Numbered from the stretch's first letter, positions 36,560 through 46,336 are shown. The stretch is 62,979 nt of DNA from Sinomonas humi (GCF_000802235.1 NZ_JTDL01000136.1:1-62979); one strand, 5' to 3'. The notes: generated by a model not told the origin, from the letters alone. Numbers and translations: made by a program.

Positions 36560-37582
36560 ATGCCGACAGCCGTGTGCTTGGGCGAGACGATGGCGATGCT
36601 GACCCCTGAATCCGGAGTGACGCTCGACGGCGCAACGACGCTTCACGTCGGCATCGGAGGGGCCGAGTCGAACGTGGCCGTCGGATTCGCGAGCATGGGC
36701 CTAGACGCGCATTGGGTAAGCCGGGTGGGCCGGGACGGCTTCGGCGACCGGATCCTGTCCGAACTCGCATCCCACGGGGTGGGCCTGTCCGGCGTCGAGA
36801 TCGACTCTTCTCGCCCCACCGGCCTCTACGTCAAGCTCCCGAGGACCGCGACGGCTCCCGCTTCCGTCCTCTACTACCGGCGAGGTTCGGCCGCCTCCGC
36901 TATGACCCCGGCACTCCTCGACGAGCCGCACGTGGCCGCGCTCCTCGGCAAGGCCTCTCTCATCCATGTGAGCGGCATTACGGCAGCATTGTCAGAGGAC
37001 TCCCTCGCATTCCTCGAGGCAGTCCTGAACCGCACGCGCAGCGAATCGAGGGTGAGCTTCGACGTCAACTGGCGGCCCACTCTGTGGGAGGGACGCGACC
37101 GGAGCGTTCTGCGCAGCCTCGCGAATCGGGCCGACATCGTGCTGGTGGGCAAGGACGAGGCCGAGCACGCGCTCGGAACCGGCGACGAAGCGGAGATTCG
37201 GGCGCTCCTGCCCGACCCGGAGACCGTCATCGTCAAGAACGAGGCAACGAGCGCTATTGCGCTTGGCAGGAACGGCGAGCGCTGCGAGGTCCCCTCGCTC
37301 ACGGTCGACGTCGTCGAACCGGTGGGCGCCGGGGATGCCTTCGCGGCGGGCTACCTCAGTGGCGTCATCCTGGGACTCGACCAGAAGGCGAGCCTTCGCC
37401 GTGGACATGTGGCTGCCGCGTGCACCCTCGTCGTCCCCGGCGACCACGGCCCGTTGCCCGCGCCACCCGTCCTTGAGAGGATCCTCGCCTGCACGGACGA
37501 GACCTGGGCTGGGGCTGCCGTCTCCAGCGACGGTTTCTCGCTCGACGGCCACGCGTTCGACGACGAGATGCGGCTCCTGTGA
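36560..37582 (+). CDS. kdgK: 2-keto-3-deoxygluconate kinase, PfkB family
   Basis: 340 residues. PfkB/ribokinase fold: GIGGAESNVAVGFASMG near the N-terminus, SRPTGLYVKLP, and C-terminal GAGDAFAAGYLSGV with the catalytic Asp. The GGAESNVA form together with neighbouring eda identifies KDG kinase over fructokinase or ribokinase. It makes KDPG for Eda. Overlaps the IclR gene by four bases. Confidence 0.88.
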   Translation: MPTAVCLGETMAMLTPESGVTLDGATTLHVGIGGAESNVAVGFASMGLDAHWVSRVGRDGFGDRILSELASHGVGLSGVEIDSSRPTGLYVKLPRTATAPASVLYYRRGSAASAMTPALLDEPHVAALLGKASLIHVSGITAALSEDSLAFLEAVLNRTRSESRVSFDVNWRPTLWEGRDRSVLRSLANRADIVLVGKDEAEHALGTGDEAEIRALLPDPETVIVKNEATSAIALGRNGERCEVPSLTVDVVEPVGAGDAFAAGYLSGVILGLDQKASLRRGHVAAACTLVVPGDHGPLPAPPVLERILACTDETWAGAAVSSDGFSLDGHAFDDEMRLL

Positions 37583-38340
37583 GCCAGAGCCTCCTGCGGG
37601 CCCTCGACCTCCTCGACGAACTCGCTGCGGGGCCGGCCAGTCTCGACCAGCTCGCCGCGCGCGCGACCGTGCACAAGACGACGGTCATGCGGCTCCTTCA
37701 TGACCTCGAGGAGAAGCGGTTCGTGGTGCGGGACGAGCAGCAACGCTATCGGCTGGGCCGGAAGCTGTTCGAGCTCTCATCCCTCGCGCTGGAGCAGCGC
37801 GGGCTGCGCGCCGTCGCTCATCCCCATCTGGCACGCCTCAACGAGGCAACGGGCCACACTGTCCACCTCGCCGCCTTCGAGGGGCCGGACGTGACCTACA
37901 TCGAAAAGCTCGAATCCCGCCACCCCGTGCGCATGTATTCCCGCATCGGACTCACAGCCGCGTTGCACGCCGCCGCAGTCTCCAAAGTTCTCCTCGCCGA
38001 CCTCCCGCGGGAGCGGCGGGCGAGCATCGCCGCCGGGCTCGAGTACACCCCTTTCACGGAGCGGACCATCACCGAGCCCGCTGCACTGCTCGCTGAACTG
38101 GATCGCGTGGCTGCCCAGGGCTGGGCGCTCGACGCTTCGGAACACGAGGAGTTCGTGCACTGCATCGCCGCACCCATCCACGACGCGTCCGGTCGAGTCG
38201 TCGCGGCTGCCTCGTGCTCGGTTCCCGTCGTCCTTCTCGACCAGCCGGGCCTGCTCGGACTCCTCCCGGGCCTCATCGCGTGCACTGACGCGATCTCGGA
38301 CGATTTGGGCTGGGTGGGCAGCTCGAGCCAGGCAGGCTGA
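37579..38340 (+). CDS. IclR family transcriptional regulator
   Basis: 253 residues: N-terminal winged helix (SLLRALDLLDELAAGPASL, then ARATVHKTTVMRLLHDLEEK) and C-terminal GAF-like effector domain (VTYIEKLESRHPVRMYSR, LHAAAVSKVLLA, CIAAPIHDASGRVVAA). The GTG start overlaps the kdgK stop (GTGA), so it is translated with kdgK. Probable local regulator of the eda/kdgK pair. Confidence 0.92.
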   Translation: MSQSLLRALDLLDELAAGPASLDQLAARATVHKTTVMRLLHDLEEKRFVVRDEQQRYRLGRKLFELSSLALEQRGLRAVAHPHLARLNEATGHTVHLAAFEGPDVTYIEKLESRHPVRMYSRIGLTAALHAAAVSKVLLADLPRERRASIAAGLEYTPFTERTITEPAALLAELDRVAAQGWALDASEHEEFVHCIAAPIHDASGRVVAAASCSVPVVLLDQPGLLGLLPGLIACTDAISDDLGWVGSSSQAG

Positions 38341-38508
38341 ATCCAAAAATTAGGCAAGCGTACTGCAATGATCACGCGAAACGGTATGTGCGTGTGATTG
38401 GATATGTCCAACGGGAGTTTTCTGCTTTTTCCGGGGCGTGCGCCTTATCCCCCTTTGGGATTTGTTATTCGGCCCGGAAATCAACAGATGGGGAGGAGAA
38501 GCGCCGCG

Positions 38509-39570
38509 ATGAACAAGGGACGCCGCCTGAGGGCTACCACCGTCACTGCGTCGGCGGCTGCCTTGACCGCCGCTATCGCTGCCCCGGCAGCTGCGGCCGC
38601 AGACAGCTACACCGTCCGGCCGGGTGACACCCTCAGCGGTATCGCTGCCCGGACCGGCGTGCCGCTCGATACCCTCTTCCAGCTCAACGGCCTCGGCTGG
38701 AGCTCGATCATCTACCCCGGTCAACAGATCCGGCTGGGCGACGGAAGTGCGAGCGGAGCGTCCACAGCCTCGAGCCCCGCTCCCATTGCTGCGGCCTCCG
38801 CCCCCCAGACGTACACGGTCAAGAGCGGCGACACGCTCTGGGGAATCTCGCAGCAGAGCGGGGTGTCCCTCAGCGACCTCTACCGCCTCAATGGGCTCGG
38901 CTCCACGTCGACGATCTACCCCGGGCAGCGCATTGTGCTGCATGCCGCCGCTGCCGCACCCGCCGCTGCTCCCTCGGCGGCAGCTCCGGCGTCGTCGTCT
39001 GCCGCCCCCGCGGCGTCGAACGTCAAGGCGGCGGTCGCTCCCCCGCCCGCGTGGTCCTCTTCGATGTGGAACGAAACCACCGCCCGCCAGAAGACCATGT
39101 ACGGCGTTCAGGAGAAGACCGGCATTCCGCTCGGGACGCTCATGGCAAAGGGCGGCGGAAGCACCGCCTCGGGCACGGAGACGGTTGCCCAGATCCAGTC
39201 GATGGTGCGGCAGATCGCCACCAGCATGGGTGTTCCGACTGCCCTCGCTCTCGCGATCGCGGAGCAGGAGTCGGGGTTCAGGCAGAACGTCACCTCCTCG
39301 GTCGGGGCGATCGGCGTCATGCAGATCATGCCCGCCAACGCGAGCTGGCTCTCAAGCCTCGCCGGGCGCACCCTCGACCTCAGGAACACGACCGACAACA
39401 TCACCGCAGGCGTTGCCATGCTCCGCTGGCTCCTCAAGAACGCCGCGAGCCAGGACATCGCGATCGCGGGCTACTACCAAGGCCTCTATGGGGTCCAAGC
39501 CTACGGAATGTACCCGGACACCAAGGCATATGTCGCGCAGGTCAAGGCGCGCATGGCGAAGTACTCCTGA
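38509..39570 (+). CDS. Secreted LysM-repeat lytic transglycosylase
   Basis: 353 residues: signal peptide (MNKGRRLRATTVTASAAALT, cleavage near AAAAADS), two LysM peptidoglycan-binding domains (YTVRPGDTLSGIAARTGV and YTVKSGDTLWGISQQSGV), an Ala/Pro/Ser linker, and a C-terminal SLT domain with the catalytic Glu in AIAEQESGFRQN and GVMQIMP. Cleaves wall glycan outside the cell. The ATG at 38509 has GGGGAGGAG upstream; the frame is open further up, but a signal peptide starts here. Confidence 0.9.
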   Translation: MNKGRRLRATTVTASAAALTAAIAAPAAAAADSYTVRPGDTLSGIAARTGVPLDTLFQLNGLGWSSIIYPGQQIRLGDGSASGASTASSPAPIAAASAPQTYTVKSGDTLWGISQQSGVSLSDLYRLNGLGSTSTIYPGQRIVLHAAAAAPAAAPSAAAPASSSAAPAASNVKAAVAPPPAWSSSMWNETTARQKTMYGVQEKTGIPLGTLMAKGGGSTASGTETVAQIQSMVRQIATSMGVPTALALAIAEQESGFRQNVTSSVGAIGVMQIMPANASWLSSLAGRTLDLRNTTDNITAGVAMLRWLLKNAASQDIAIAGYYQGLYGVQAYGMYPDTKAYVAQVKARMAKYS

Positions 39571-39607
39571 CCTTTTCCTGCCCACTGTGTGCCCAAGGGC
39601 CAGCCGG

Positions 39608-40384
39608 CTACTCGGCCGCCTGGCCAACCGGCTCGAGTTCACCCGTCTTGCGCTGCCTGAGCTGCAGATAGCCGACGGAGACAACGATGAGGACGGCGAG
39701 GACCGCCGCCACGGGCCCATCGCCCCATCCGAGACCGCCTGCGTCCTGGCCCTTTCCCGTCCAGTCGGCGAACGAGGCTCCGAGTGGGCGGGTGAGGACG
39801 TACGAGATCCAGAACGCGGCGATGCTGTTGAACCACCCCGCCCGCCATCCGACGCCCGGCGCCAAGAAGAGGACGGCGAAGACGAGACCCGCGGCCAGGA
39901 AGCCGAGGTTCGCCGTGTACGCGAGAAGGTCACCGGCGGCCGTTCCGAGGGCAAACGCCGCGGACACCGCGGCCCAGTAGAAGATTTCCCGCCGCGTCGT
40001 CGTGATGCTGTGGATCGACAGCGTCCCTTCGACTCGGTACCACAGCCAGAAGACGACGACGAGCGCCACAGCGAACGCTGACGAAGAGAGCCAGTACGGC
40101 ACACCGACCACGACGTGGAGGACATCGGCTGCCATCGTCCCGAAGACAGCGACCATCACGATCGCGAGCCAGTACACCCAGGGGACGTAGCGGCGGACCC
40201 AGAACTGCAGTGCAAGGGCACCGACGAAGAGAAGGGTGCAGCACACGACCGCGATGTAGGGGTTGAAGTCGTTCACGAGGTAGTCCGACGTCGACTCCCC
40301 CAGCGCTGTTGTCAGCAGCTTGATGACCCAGAAGAGGGCCGTCACCTCGGGGACTTTTCGGAAGATCACTCGTTCAGCGACCAC
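39608..40384 (-). CDS. COG4705-type polytopic membrane protein
   Basis: 258 residues with about seven hydrophobic helices. The signature GESTSDYLVND is near the N-terminus; it is repeated in weaker form later (GTAAGDLLAYT) along with RPLGASFADW, as in COG4705 proteins, which have internal duplication. Function of the family is unknown. Confidence 0.8.
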   Translation of the reverse strand: MVAERVIFRKVPEVTALFWVIKLLTTALGESTSDYLVNDFNPYIAVVCCTLLFVGALALQFWVRRYVPWVYWLAIVMVAVFGTMAADVLHVVVGVPYWLSSSAFAVALVVVFWLWYRVEGTLSIHSITTTRREIFYWAAVSAAFALGTAAGDLLAYTANLGFLAAGLVFAVLFLAPGVGWRAGWFNSIAAFWISYVLTRPLGASFADWTGKGQDAGGLGWGDGPVAAVLAVLIVVSVGYLQLRQRKTGELEPVGQAAE

Positions 40385-40704
40385 GCCTCATACCTCTCTT
40401 AGGAAGATTGCTCACGCAGACCCTAGACGATGATCTTGAGAGCGGGCTTGGAGGGGCCTGTTCGCCGGGTTTTACCTGTCAAAACTTGTTGCCGCAAAGG
40501 CTGGCGAGTCGAAAGAATTCAAAGCTAGGGTGGTCAACGCACGCCGCCCGTGGGGGGTTGACGTGCGTCGGCGCGCCCGGACCGAAAATCGGGCAGAGCA
40601 CCGGGCGCGCCGGCTTGCCCGATTGGTGGTTGGGAGCCTCGGGGCGCAGGCGGCCGGTCGGGTGCAGACCGCGCGGGTTGATCGCTAAAGAGGAGAAAAG
40701 CGAA
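40385..40704. other. Intergenic region with a large GC-rich inverted repeat
   Basis: No gene supported. 40569-40580 (CGGCGCGCCCGG) and 40601-40612 (CCGGGCGCGCCG) form a perfect 12-bp inverted repeat around 20 bases. The downstream gene's ribosome site (AGAGGAG) is at about 40688-40695. The hairpin could form in its 5' leader. Confidence 0.55.
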
Positions 40705-41112
40705 ATGGACATCGTGACCTCACAGAAGATCACCACGTTTCTCATGTTCGAAGGCAATGCCGAGGAGGCGATGGACTTCTACTGTTCGCTCTTCGATGAC
40801 GCAGAAGTCATCAGCATGAGCCGCTACGGCGCCGAGGGCCCCGGCAAGGAAGGAACCGTCCAGCATTCAACGTTCTCTCTCGCTGGCCAGCCCTTCATGT
40901 GCATCGACAGCCCGGCCCACCACGACTTCACTTTCACTCCAGCGGTCTCGCTCTTCGTGCAATGCGAGACGGAAGCGGAAATTGATCGTCTCTACGCGGC
41001 TCTCTCCGACGGCGGCGGCGAGTTGATGCCGCTCGGGAATTATGGGTTCAGCAGCAAATTCGGCTGGGTCAATGACCGGTTCGGGGTGTCTTGGCAGCTG
41101 AGCCTGGCGTAG
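40705..41112 (+). CDS. VOC superfamily (PhnB-like) protein
   Basis: 135-residue 3-demethylubiquinone-9 methyltransferase-like / PhnB domain: ITTFLMFEGNAEEAMDFYCSLF, AGQPFMCIDSP and SLFVQCETEAEIDRLYAAL, ending FGVSWQL. A small cytosolic metal-fold protein of unknown substrate. The ATG at 40705 has GAGGAG eight bases upstream; the longer frame to 40408 is not a start. Confidence 0.88.
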   Translation: MDIVTSQKITTFLMFEGNAEEAMDFYCSLFDDAEVISMSRYGAEGPGKEGTVQHSTFSLAGQPFMCIDSPAHHDFTFTPAVSLFVQCETEAEIDRLYAALSDGGGELMPLGNYGFSSKFGWVNDRFGVSWQLSLA

Positions 41113-41163
41113 GCGGCGTGGAATGCCGATGCTCTCCTGGGACCTTTCCGTCAGACTGATGCC

Positions 41164-42237
41164 GTGAGCGGAATCCCGTGGGTGCTGCACGTCGACCTCG
41201 ATCAGTTCATCGCCGCGGTCGAAGTGCTCCGGCGCCCGGAGCTGGCCGGCAAGCCCATCATCGTCGGCGGCCGGGGGGACCCCACGGAACGCGCTGTGGT
41301 CTCGACCGCTTCCTATGAGGCCCGAGCGTTCGGCGTGGGTTCCGGAATGCCGCTGCGGGTCGCCGCCCGCAAGGTACCCGACGCCGTCATCCTGCCCGTC
41401 GATCAGGAGGCCTACCTCGCCGCTTCCGAAACCGTGATGGCCACGCTACGTGCACAGCCCGGCGCCACGGTGCAGGTGTTGGGTTGGGACGAAGCCTTCG
41501 TAGGCATCGAGACTGAGGATCCGGAAGCCTACGCCCGGCGCGTGCAAGCTGCCGTCCTCGAGCGAACGCAGCTGCATTGCAGCGTGGGCATCGGGGACAC
41601 GCTCGTCCGGGCCAAGGTCGCGACCGGCTTCGGCAAGCCAGCCGGCGTCTTCCGTCTGACGGCCGAGAATTGGCTCGACGTGATGGGCGGGCGGCCCACC
41701 AAGGAACTCTGGGGCATTGGAACCAAGGTGTCTGGCCGATTGGCGAAACTCGGCATCAACACTGTCGCAGAGCTCGCCGCGTGCGATCCCCAAGATCTGG
41801 TCCCGGAGTTCGGCCCCAAGATGGGCCCTTGGTACGCGCAGCTCGGGCGCGGGGACGGATCGAGCACCGTAGATGACACCCCGTGGGTGCCACACGGGCA
41901 TAGCCGTGAAACCACCTTCCAGCGGAACCTCACCGAGCGCGCCCAGGTGGACGACGCCGTGAGGCAGCTGGCCGCGCATGTCCTCGAGGACGTCGCTGCC
42001 GACGGGCGGCCCGTCGTTGGGCTGACCCTCAAGGTTCGGTACGCGCCTTTCGTTACCAAGACCCACGCGAGGAAGATTCCCGAGACATCCGACCGGACCG
42101 AAATCCTCGCGCGTGCCTTAGAGCTCGCGGCGTCCATCGAAGCAGAACGTCCTATCCGCCTCCTCGGCCTGAGAGCAGAAATGCCGATGCCCGACGATGC
42201 CCGAAAGGGACATACCCCGACGCGCAGCGGCTGGTGA
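41164..42237 (+). CDS. dinB: DNA polymerase IV (Y family)
   Basis: 357-residue translesion polymerase. HVDLDQFIAAVE (first catalytic Asp), STASYEARAFGV, VLGWDEAFV (the usual SxDE catalytic pair, here with Trp), SVGIGDTLVRAKVAT in the palm, and helix-hairpin-helix GIGTKVSGRLAKLGI. The C-terminal little-finger domain has RETTFQRNL. No C-terminal clamp-binding motif is obvious. GTG start. Lies at the left edge of the prophage debris. Confidence 0.92.
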   Translation: MSGIPWVLHVDLDQFIAAVEVLRRPELAGKPIIVGGRGDPTERAVVSTASYEARAFGVGSGMPLRVAARKVPDAVILPVDQEAYLAASETVMATLRAQPGATVQVLGWDEAFVGIETEDPEAYARRVQAAVLERTQLHCSVGIGDTLVRAKVATGFGKPAGVFRLTAENWLDVMGGRPTKELWGIGTKVSGRLAKLGINTVAELAACDPQDLVPEFGPKMGPWYAQLGRGDGSSTVDDTPWVPHGHSRETTFQRNLTERAQVDDAVRQLAAHVLEDVAADGRPVVGLTLKVRYAPFVTKTHARKIPETSDRTEILARALELAASIEAERPIRLLGLRAEMPMPDDARKGHTPTRSGW

Positions 42238-42254
42238 CGTCATAGCCTCCTGCC

Positions 42255-42317
42255 TGCGAGCGCCGGTCCATTCCATGCGAGCGTCGGTCTCTTCCATCCG
42301 AGCGTTCTTGGTGGCGT
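42255..42317. repeat. 21-bp imperfect tandem repeat at the dinB / prophage junction
   Basis: TGCGAGCGCCGGTCCATTCCA (split: TGCGAGCG, CCGGTCCATTCCA), then a second copy TGCGAGCGTCGGTCTCTTCCA with few differences, then a partial third (TCCGAGCGTTC). Marks a boundary where host and phage-derived DNA meet. Confidence 0.55.
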
Positions 42318-42340
42318 GTGCTGTTGCCTCCGACCACTGA

Positions 42341-44110
42341 GATGGCCCTCCTGCAGCACTGATCAGCGGGCCCATCACCCTCCAGCGCGCCGCCAACGCC
42401 AGCGTCACGGTGTACGACGTCTCCGACACCGGCAACACCACACCCCTGCCGCTGAAGGACCTCAGCGGCCGTCCCCTGCGCAACCCGCTCACCTCGAGCG
42501 CGGACGCGTTCCTGCCCGAGTTCACCACAACATCACCACAGGTGAAGCTCGTCGCCGGGACCCTCGCCGTCTCCCATGCCTCTTACAAGGCCCTCCTCGC
42601 CGAGGCCCGCGCCGCCAAAGAATTCGTCCAAGGCATCGGCGTCGCAGGGACCACCACCGCCGAGGCCGGCGCACCTGCTGCTGCCACAATCGACGGCAAG
42701 GGTCAGTTCGCCTTCACCATCCCCAAAGGCGACACGGGGGCCAAAGGCGACAAGGGCGAACCCGGAGTCTGGACTCTCGAGTTCCAGGCCCAGCAGCAGG
42801 GTTTCTGGCCCGTCTACTCGGATACCCCGCCCGCGGTGACGGAGATGTACGGGGTACCGGTGGTTTGGATGACCCCTGCGCAGAAGCCAACACCCGTGCC
42901 CGCTCTCCCACAGGCCCCCCTGTGGAACGACACGGCAACCACCGCCACGATCCCCTCTGGAATGGTAGGGATCGAATACCAGAGCGTCTCAGGCGAAGTG
43001 CTGCCTCAAGGGTCGGTGGTCAACGGCACGAAAGGCAAAGACCTCATCGTCAATGCGGTTGCCCTGCCGGGTTACGTTCTGCCAACTGCCTACCAGTGGA
43101 AGCACAAGTTCCTCGACCCGAGCAAGGCCACGCTTGTCGCCAGCGACACCTTCAGTGGACCTCGGACCCCAAGCCTCATCGGCCGAACCATGGACAACCT
43201 CGCAGGCGGCGCGGCCAACCAGGCCTGGCGTGGCTACCGGATGGACATCAATCCGCGGTGGACTCCCCCAAACCTCGACTGGCGCGGTGGCGGCTGCACC
43301 GGGCTGTCGCCCTCGGGCAGTGCATCGCTCAAATTGACCCCGATTGGGGCACCCGTCGATCCGACCGTCACCACGTCCGCCTCCGGCGGCGTCCTCGCTG
43401 CCGCTACCTACTGGTACATGGTTACAGCTGTGATGGCCGTGGGCGAGACCGGGTGCCGGAACCAGAAGTCCGTCGTGGCCATCGGGTCGACATCGTCGAA
43501 CACAATCACTTGGCCGCTAGTGTCGGGCGCGGCAAGCATCAACATCTGGCGGGGTACCTCGACGGGCGGTGAGAAGCTCCTCGCCAGCCTTCCGGGTTCG
43601 GCCACGTCCTAGGTCGACGACGGGTCCGCGGCCCCGGGCACCGCAACCCCGCCTTACTTCGGCGACGACGCGAACTACTTCGGGGCTCTGCTTCTGGCAA
43701 CCCAGTGGCAGAGGGTGAAGTTCGACGTGTCCGGCTTCGTCTCCGGGAATGGGTCGCTGCAAGTCCGGTTCCGGTCGCCGTCCGACTGGACGCCTTATTT
43801 CAGCGGATATAGCACGACCCTTCAGTACGGCAGGCTGACGTTCGGAATAGGCAAGGATTCCGAGAATCAGTTCCTCTCCGACCAGATCAGCTACAGCCTC
43901 AGCTCTGATGTGAACGGCACGTGGGACACCTACATCATCGGCGATACCCTGAGCGCTGTCGCACCGAACGGGCAGCTTTACACCACGAATGTGAAGCCCT
44001 ATTTTGCGTCGACATCGGCGCAGGATCGGGTGCCCGGCAGCGGCTTGACCTTCGGGATAGCCGGGTCGGCTGAAGCCAAGAACTTCAAGGTATACGAAGT
44101 GGGGGTGTGA
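42341..44110 (+). pseudogene. Phage tail fibre-like gene, 5' truncated and with an in-frame TAG
   Basis: A single open frame from 42341 to 44110 is interrupted only by a TAG at 43610-43612. It lacks a proper start: homology begins directly with GPITLQRAANASVTVYDVSD, an N-terminal motif of Arthrobacter-phage tail proteins. Next come a coiled or Ala-rich segment, a collagen-like GDTGAKGDKGEPG stretch, and fibronectin-like or beta-rich C-terminal parts. After the TAG the frame continues VDDGSAAPGTATPPYFGDD, where one base change from a Tyr codon would restore it. I call it a prophage remnant; suppression or a separate downstream product from 43715 cannot be excluded. Confidence 0.65.
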
Positions 44111-44113
44111 GGC

Positions 44114-45292
44114 GTGCCTGCCACGTACGACGCCATTTCGAACCGATGGCGGCCCGTCCGTCAGAGGAACTGGACCGGGAGCGAGTGGAGCCTCCCGGCC
44201 AGCGCAAAGGACGATGGGGTGTTCACCGGCAGCCTGTTCGACCCCTACATCGCCAAAGGTACGGTGCTCACGCGCGAGGTGAGGGGTTCATCGATGCCGC
44301 TCACGGCCAGAAGTGCTGGACACGCTGAATGGATGGCCGCGAACATCAACGCCGGATCAGGTTTCGGTCCAACTTCGATCAACACATCCGGCGCCGGGAC
44401 GCACCCCATCGCGGTCTACGTGGTGGACTCCACAGCCCCTCACTGCGAATGGCAGTTCGTACAGTCCGCGCCGGCCGGAGCAGGGCACGACCAGGCTCTC
44501 GTCACTCAATACTGCGTAGGGCCCATCCCGCTGCCGGCATGGGTCGCCGCCCCATCTCAGGGAGACCGCGGGCTTGCCCTCTATGACCTCGGAACAGGGA
44601 TCATGCGGGAGTACTTCTACTTCCAGCAGGTCCCCGGGAAACCGGGCAACTGGACGGCCACCACTGCTGGCGTCTCCCTCGCCAAGCCAGACCTCGCGGA
44701 CCTTCCTCTGACGAACCCCGGCGTGCAGCTCCGCACCGGTTCGAACGCCGTCGTAGGCATGCACAACACGCTCGGCTTCCTCGGCATCGCTGAACTGCTG
44801 CACGGAGAGATCACCCATGCAGTGGCATTCACTTGCGCCAACATGGGCAAGGGCTACTCGTGGCCAGCCCGGGGGGGCGATGGCATCTCAACCGACCCGG
44901 ACGCCCCCGTCGAGGGCCAATGGTGCAGGCTGCCTGAAGCGGTGGACCCGGACTACAACCCCATCACCAAGGCCCCCTACAACCCGCTCACACGCCTCAT
45001 CATCAAAGCCTTCAAACGGTACGGCGGATTCGCATCCGACAAGAACCTGTTGGTGCACGCCTTCAACGGCGAGCATGGCGGGCAATGGAAGCACCTCTAC
45101 GGGTCAGATCCGTGGGCCAGAGGCGGGATCCTAGAAAAGCTCTACGGGGGGACTTGGAATAGCCCGAGAAGCCCAGGCTTCAATGTCAACGACTTCCCAT
45201 GGCACCTAACCGAGTGGGCACCAGTCGACTGGGGCAGGCCTAATCCCGACTTCTGGCTACGTCCGGGTGAGTCCCAACCCTGGACCGAATGA
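44114..45292 (+). CDS. Phage-associated protein of unknown function
   Basis: 392 residues from a GTG four bases after the tail-fibre gene stop, so part of the same phage module. Soluble and beta-rich with many Gly/Pro/Trp; it contains EWSLPASAKDDGVFTG, PIAVYVVDSTAPHCEW and a conserved C-terminus FPWHLTEWAPVDWG. That C-terminus recurs in the fragment at 46541-46696, so at least two related phages contributed. No enzyme motif recognised; a virion or tail-tip component is likely. Confidence 0.65.
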   Translation: MPATYDAISNRWRPVRQRNWTGSEWSLPASAKDDGVFTGSLFDPYIAKGTVLTREVRGSSMPLTARSAGHAEWMAANINAGSGFGPTSINTSGAGTHPIAVYVVDSTAPHCEWQFVQSAPAGAGHDQALVTQYCVGPIPLPAWVAAPSQGDRGLALYDLGTGIMREYFYFQQVPGKPGNWTATTAGVSLAKPDLADLPLTNPGVQLRTGSNAVVGMHNTLGFLGIAELLHGEITHAVAFTCANMGKGYSWPARGGDGISTDPDAPVEGQWCRLPEAVDPDYNPITKAPYNPLTRLIIKAFKRYGGFASDKNLLVHAFNGEHGGQWKHLYGSDPWARGGILEKLYGGTWNSPRSPGFNVNDFPWHLTEWAPVDWGRPNPDFWLRPGESQPWTE

Positions 45293-45338
45293 AAGGTCGC
45301 CCGCCCCCCTCCGGGCCGGGGACCTTCGCTCTTCCTAT

Positions 45339-45866
45339 TTACAACCCGGCGGCAGCGGTCGTGCCGATGGGCTCGAGGTCACGCACCCGCTGGGCAGGAA
45401 CACCGGCGTATATCCCGTCCGGCTGGGTGTCTTTGGTGACGATCGCGCCAGCGCCAACAATGCATCCGGACGCCACATTGACACCGGGCATGATGATGGC
45501 CCCGGCTCCGATCCAACAGCCGTCACCAATAGTGACCGGCCGGTTCCACGGCTCCCCGCCCCTAACGTCGGGCGTGCCTACGCGATGCGTCGCTGTCAGG
45601 ACCATCGCTCGCGGCCCGATCTGGACATGTGACCCCATCGTTACCTGAGCACTGGCGTCGATGAATACCTGACGATTGAAGTAGCATCCGTCACCAGTCT
45701 TCAGCTTGTGTCCGTTGAGGACACAGCCCGATTTGATGTGCGAATGCTCGAGCTCCCGCCACCCGAGGACGCGAAGGACACGCCACCGGACCTTCATCCC
45801 CACAAGCGGCGACAGCGCCGCGTGTTCAGCGATCTCAATGAACCGCCTCTTGATTCCCAGACCCAC
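45339..45866 (-). CDS. Hexapeptide-repeat (LbH) O-acetyltransferase
   Basis: 175-residue left-handed beta-helix acyltransferase of the WcaF/maltose-acetyltransferase group: repeated hexads (IDASAQVTMGSHVQIG, VTIGDGCWIGAGAIIMPGV, VASGCIVGAGAIVTKD), catalytic-type His in LTATHRVG, and AGVPAQRVRD at the end. Probably acetylates a sugar of the surface glycan. Opposite strand to the phage genes and next to the att-like repeat, the usual place for a lysogenic-conversion cargo gene. Confidence 0.85.
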   Translation of the reverse strand: MGLGIKRRFIEIAEHAALSPLVGMKVRWRVLRVLGWRELEHSHIKSGCVLNGHKLKTGDGCYFNRQVFIDASAQVTMGSHVQIGPRAMVLTATHRVGTPDVRGGEPWNRPVTIGDGCWIGAGAIIMPGVNVASGCIVGAGAIVTKDTQPDGIYAGVPAQRVRDLEPIGTTAAAGL

Positions 45867-45923
45867 GAATCCCCCAAACCATTTTCGGAACCCATTGACT
45901 CGCCGACCCTAGCCCTTTGGATC

Positions 45924-46267
45924 CCCACGGAATTGGCCCCCGCCCTCGCGTCTGCGAGGTGCGGGGGCCTTTTCTCCGTGTTAAGCGGCGGTTCCTCGGT
46001 CGCGCGCAGTCTCGTTTCCTCAGTGCCGGACGGCAAAGCGACGCGGACAGTCGCTCGTTGAACTCACGAGCGTAGGATCGCGGCGGCAAGGATGCGGCTG
46101 GCTCACTCCGTGCGTCCGTTCTTCCACCTCCGGGGCCTGACGGTTGCCATCCGTCCCCCTCCGGTCGTGCCGCTCGGGGATGATTCTAGGGCTCCACGTC
46201 CACAAACTCGGGCTGTACGTCCACAGCAACGAAAAGAGGCCCGGAAATCCGGGCCTCTCAGGGTGGA
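45924..46267. repeat. ~344-bp direct repeat, copy 1
   Basis: Nearly identical to 47768-48110. Contains two hairpins: GC-rich 45935-45969 followed by TTTTC on the plus strand, and GAGGCCCGGA/TCCGGGCCTC at 46236-46257, the tRNA-type terminator. Ends in TGGA, the last bases of the tRNA-Ala 3' end found after copy 2. Weaker similarity continues left to 45901. Confidence 0.9.
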
Positions 46268-46336
46268 CGTATCGGGAGCGTTATCGAAACTTCCCGCATG
46301 CCTCGCACATATGGCTGCGGTGCACTTCTAGGTTAG

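Noticed and set aside
38341-38508. c-di-AMP (ydaO-type) riboswitch before the LysM transglycosylase
   Set aside because: Such switches often precede wall hydrolases in actinobacteria, but I could not find the conserved core in this 168-base leader.
45835-46089. 84-codon minus-strand ORF shared by both repeat copies (MPPRSYAREFNERL)
   Set aside because: Open only because of base composition; the same codons extend the acyltransferase frame upstream of its real start and contain a terminator hairpin.
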